Of a DNA stretch of 5,172 nt, positions 4,905-5,172 are shown in pieces. The position numbers and the translations under genes were made by a program. Numbering within the stretch: position 1 is the first letter of the stretch; each line of letters starts with the position of its first letter. The notes beneath the pieces were generated by a model that did not search any database, was not told where the DNA came from, and saw only the letters and a program-made list of their open reading frames with translations. This DNA is from JBAPUB01 sp049282455 (GTDB lineage: Bacteria; Actinomycetota; Actinomycetes; JAHEKZ01), in the NCBI GenBank assembly GCA_049282455.1, contig JBAPUB010000345.1:1-5172 (forward strand), in the 5' to 3' direction.

Positions 4905-5172
4905 GTGATCATCCGCTCCGCCGTCGACGACGACTGGCCCAGCATCTGGCCCTTCTTCGCCGCCATCGTCGAGGCGGGGGAGACCTACGCGTACCCCGGC
5001 GGTTTGACCGAGGAGTCGGCCCGACCCATCTGGCTGGAAGCACCGCCGGGTGTGACCGTGGTCGCCACCGACGAGGACGGCACCGTCCTCGGCTCGGCCA
5101 AGATGGGCCCGAACCGTCCGGGCCGCGGTTCGCACGTGGCCACGGCCAGCTTCATGGTCGACCCCGCGCACC
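4905..5172 (+). CDS. GNAT family N-acetyltransferase, 3' end beyond window
   Basis: This is the first 89 codons of a Gcn5-related acetyltransferase, which would transfer an acetyl group from acetyl-CoA to a primary amine of an unknown small molecule or protein. It opens with the typical VIIRSAVDDDWPSIWPFF (strand 1 and helix 1). AGETYAYPGGLTEESARPIW (24-43) is characteristic of a recognisable bacterial GNAT subgroup. VVATDEDGTVLGSAKMGPN (52-70) forms strands 2-3, and SHVATASFMVDPAH (76-89) is the strand that precedes the CoA-binding loop. The R/Q-x-x-G-x-G/A loop itself lies beyond the edge, so acetyl-CoA binding cannot be checked. The GTG at 4905 is the only sensible in-frame start; an ATG at 4895 is out of frame. 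No good Shine-Dalgarno sequence precedes it, and the terminator hairpin ends 10 nt upstream. The message may be leaderless or poorly translated from read-through. Confidence 0.88.
   Translation, partial: MIIRSAVDDDWPSIWPFFAAIVEAGETYAYPGGLTEESARPIWLEAPPGVTVVATDEDGTVLGSAKMGPNRPGRGSHVATASFMVDPAH

Noticed and set aside
1..5172. A novel defence, mobile or biosynthetic system
   Set aside because: Every substantial stretch is explained by common actinobacterial families; no transposase, integrase, toxin-antitoxin pair, reverse transcriptase or nuclease motif was found, and base composition is uniform.

Overview
The window is high-GC, gene-dense DNA with GTG starts and short intergenic gaps. It reads as ordinary actinobacterial chromosome. 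The strongest clues are a 55-aa DUF3117 protein almost identical in its core to mycobacterial Rv1211, a FolP2-type dihydropteroate synthase homologue, a small membrane protein with a DivIVA-type motif, and a long actinobacterial-type LOG protein. A member of the Nocardioidaceae or a relative is my best guess, but genus-level placement is not supported by sequence comparison here. No mobile element, CRISPR array, tRNA or rRNA is visible.

Layout. Minus-strand block (1-2281), in order of transcription: DivIVA-motif membrane protein (2281-1988), SRPBCC protein (1991-1527, overlapping the previous gene by ATGA), DUF3117 protein (1449-1282), and an M17 leucyl aminopeptidase (1230 to the left edge, C-terminus missing). 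Divergent from this block is a FolP2-like protein (2347-3210, +), convergent with a LOG-family nucleoside-monophosphate phosphoribohydrolase (4108-3218, -). Divergent again is a cytoplasmic YceI-family protein (4258-4845, +). It is followed by a perfect 19-bp hairpin and the first 89 codons of a GNAT acetyltransferase (4905 to the right edge, +).

How the genes relate. The neighbourhood LOG / folP2 / DivIVA-motif protein / DUF3117 resembles the mycobacterial Rv1205-Rv1211 region as I recall it. Here the genes are split between strands, gpgS and tagA are absent between them, and an SRPBCC gene sits where tagA would be expected. This looks like a rearranged housekeeping neighbourhood rather than a new dedicated system. 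The most interesting points are the altered loop-2 residues of FolP2, two strong hairpins that lie against translation starts (pepA and the GNAT gene), a palindromic operator-like site upstream of yceI, and two in-frame repeat expansions (the PepA linker and the LOG N-terminus).
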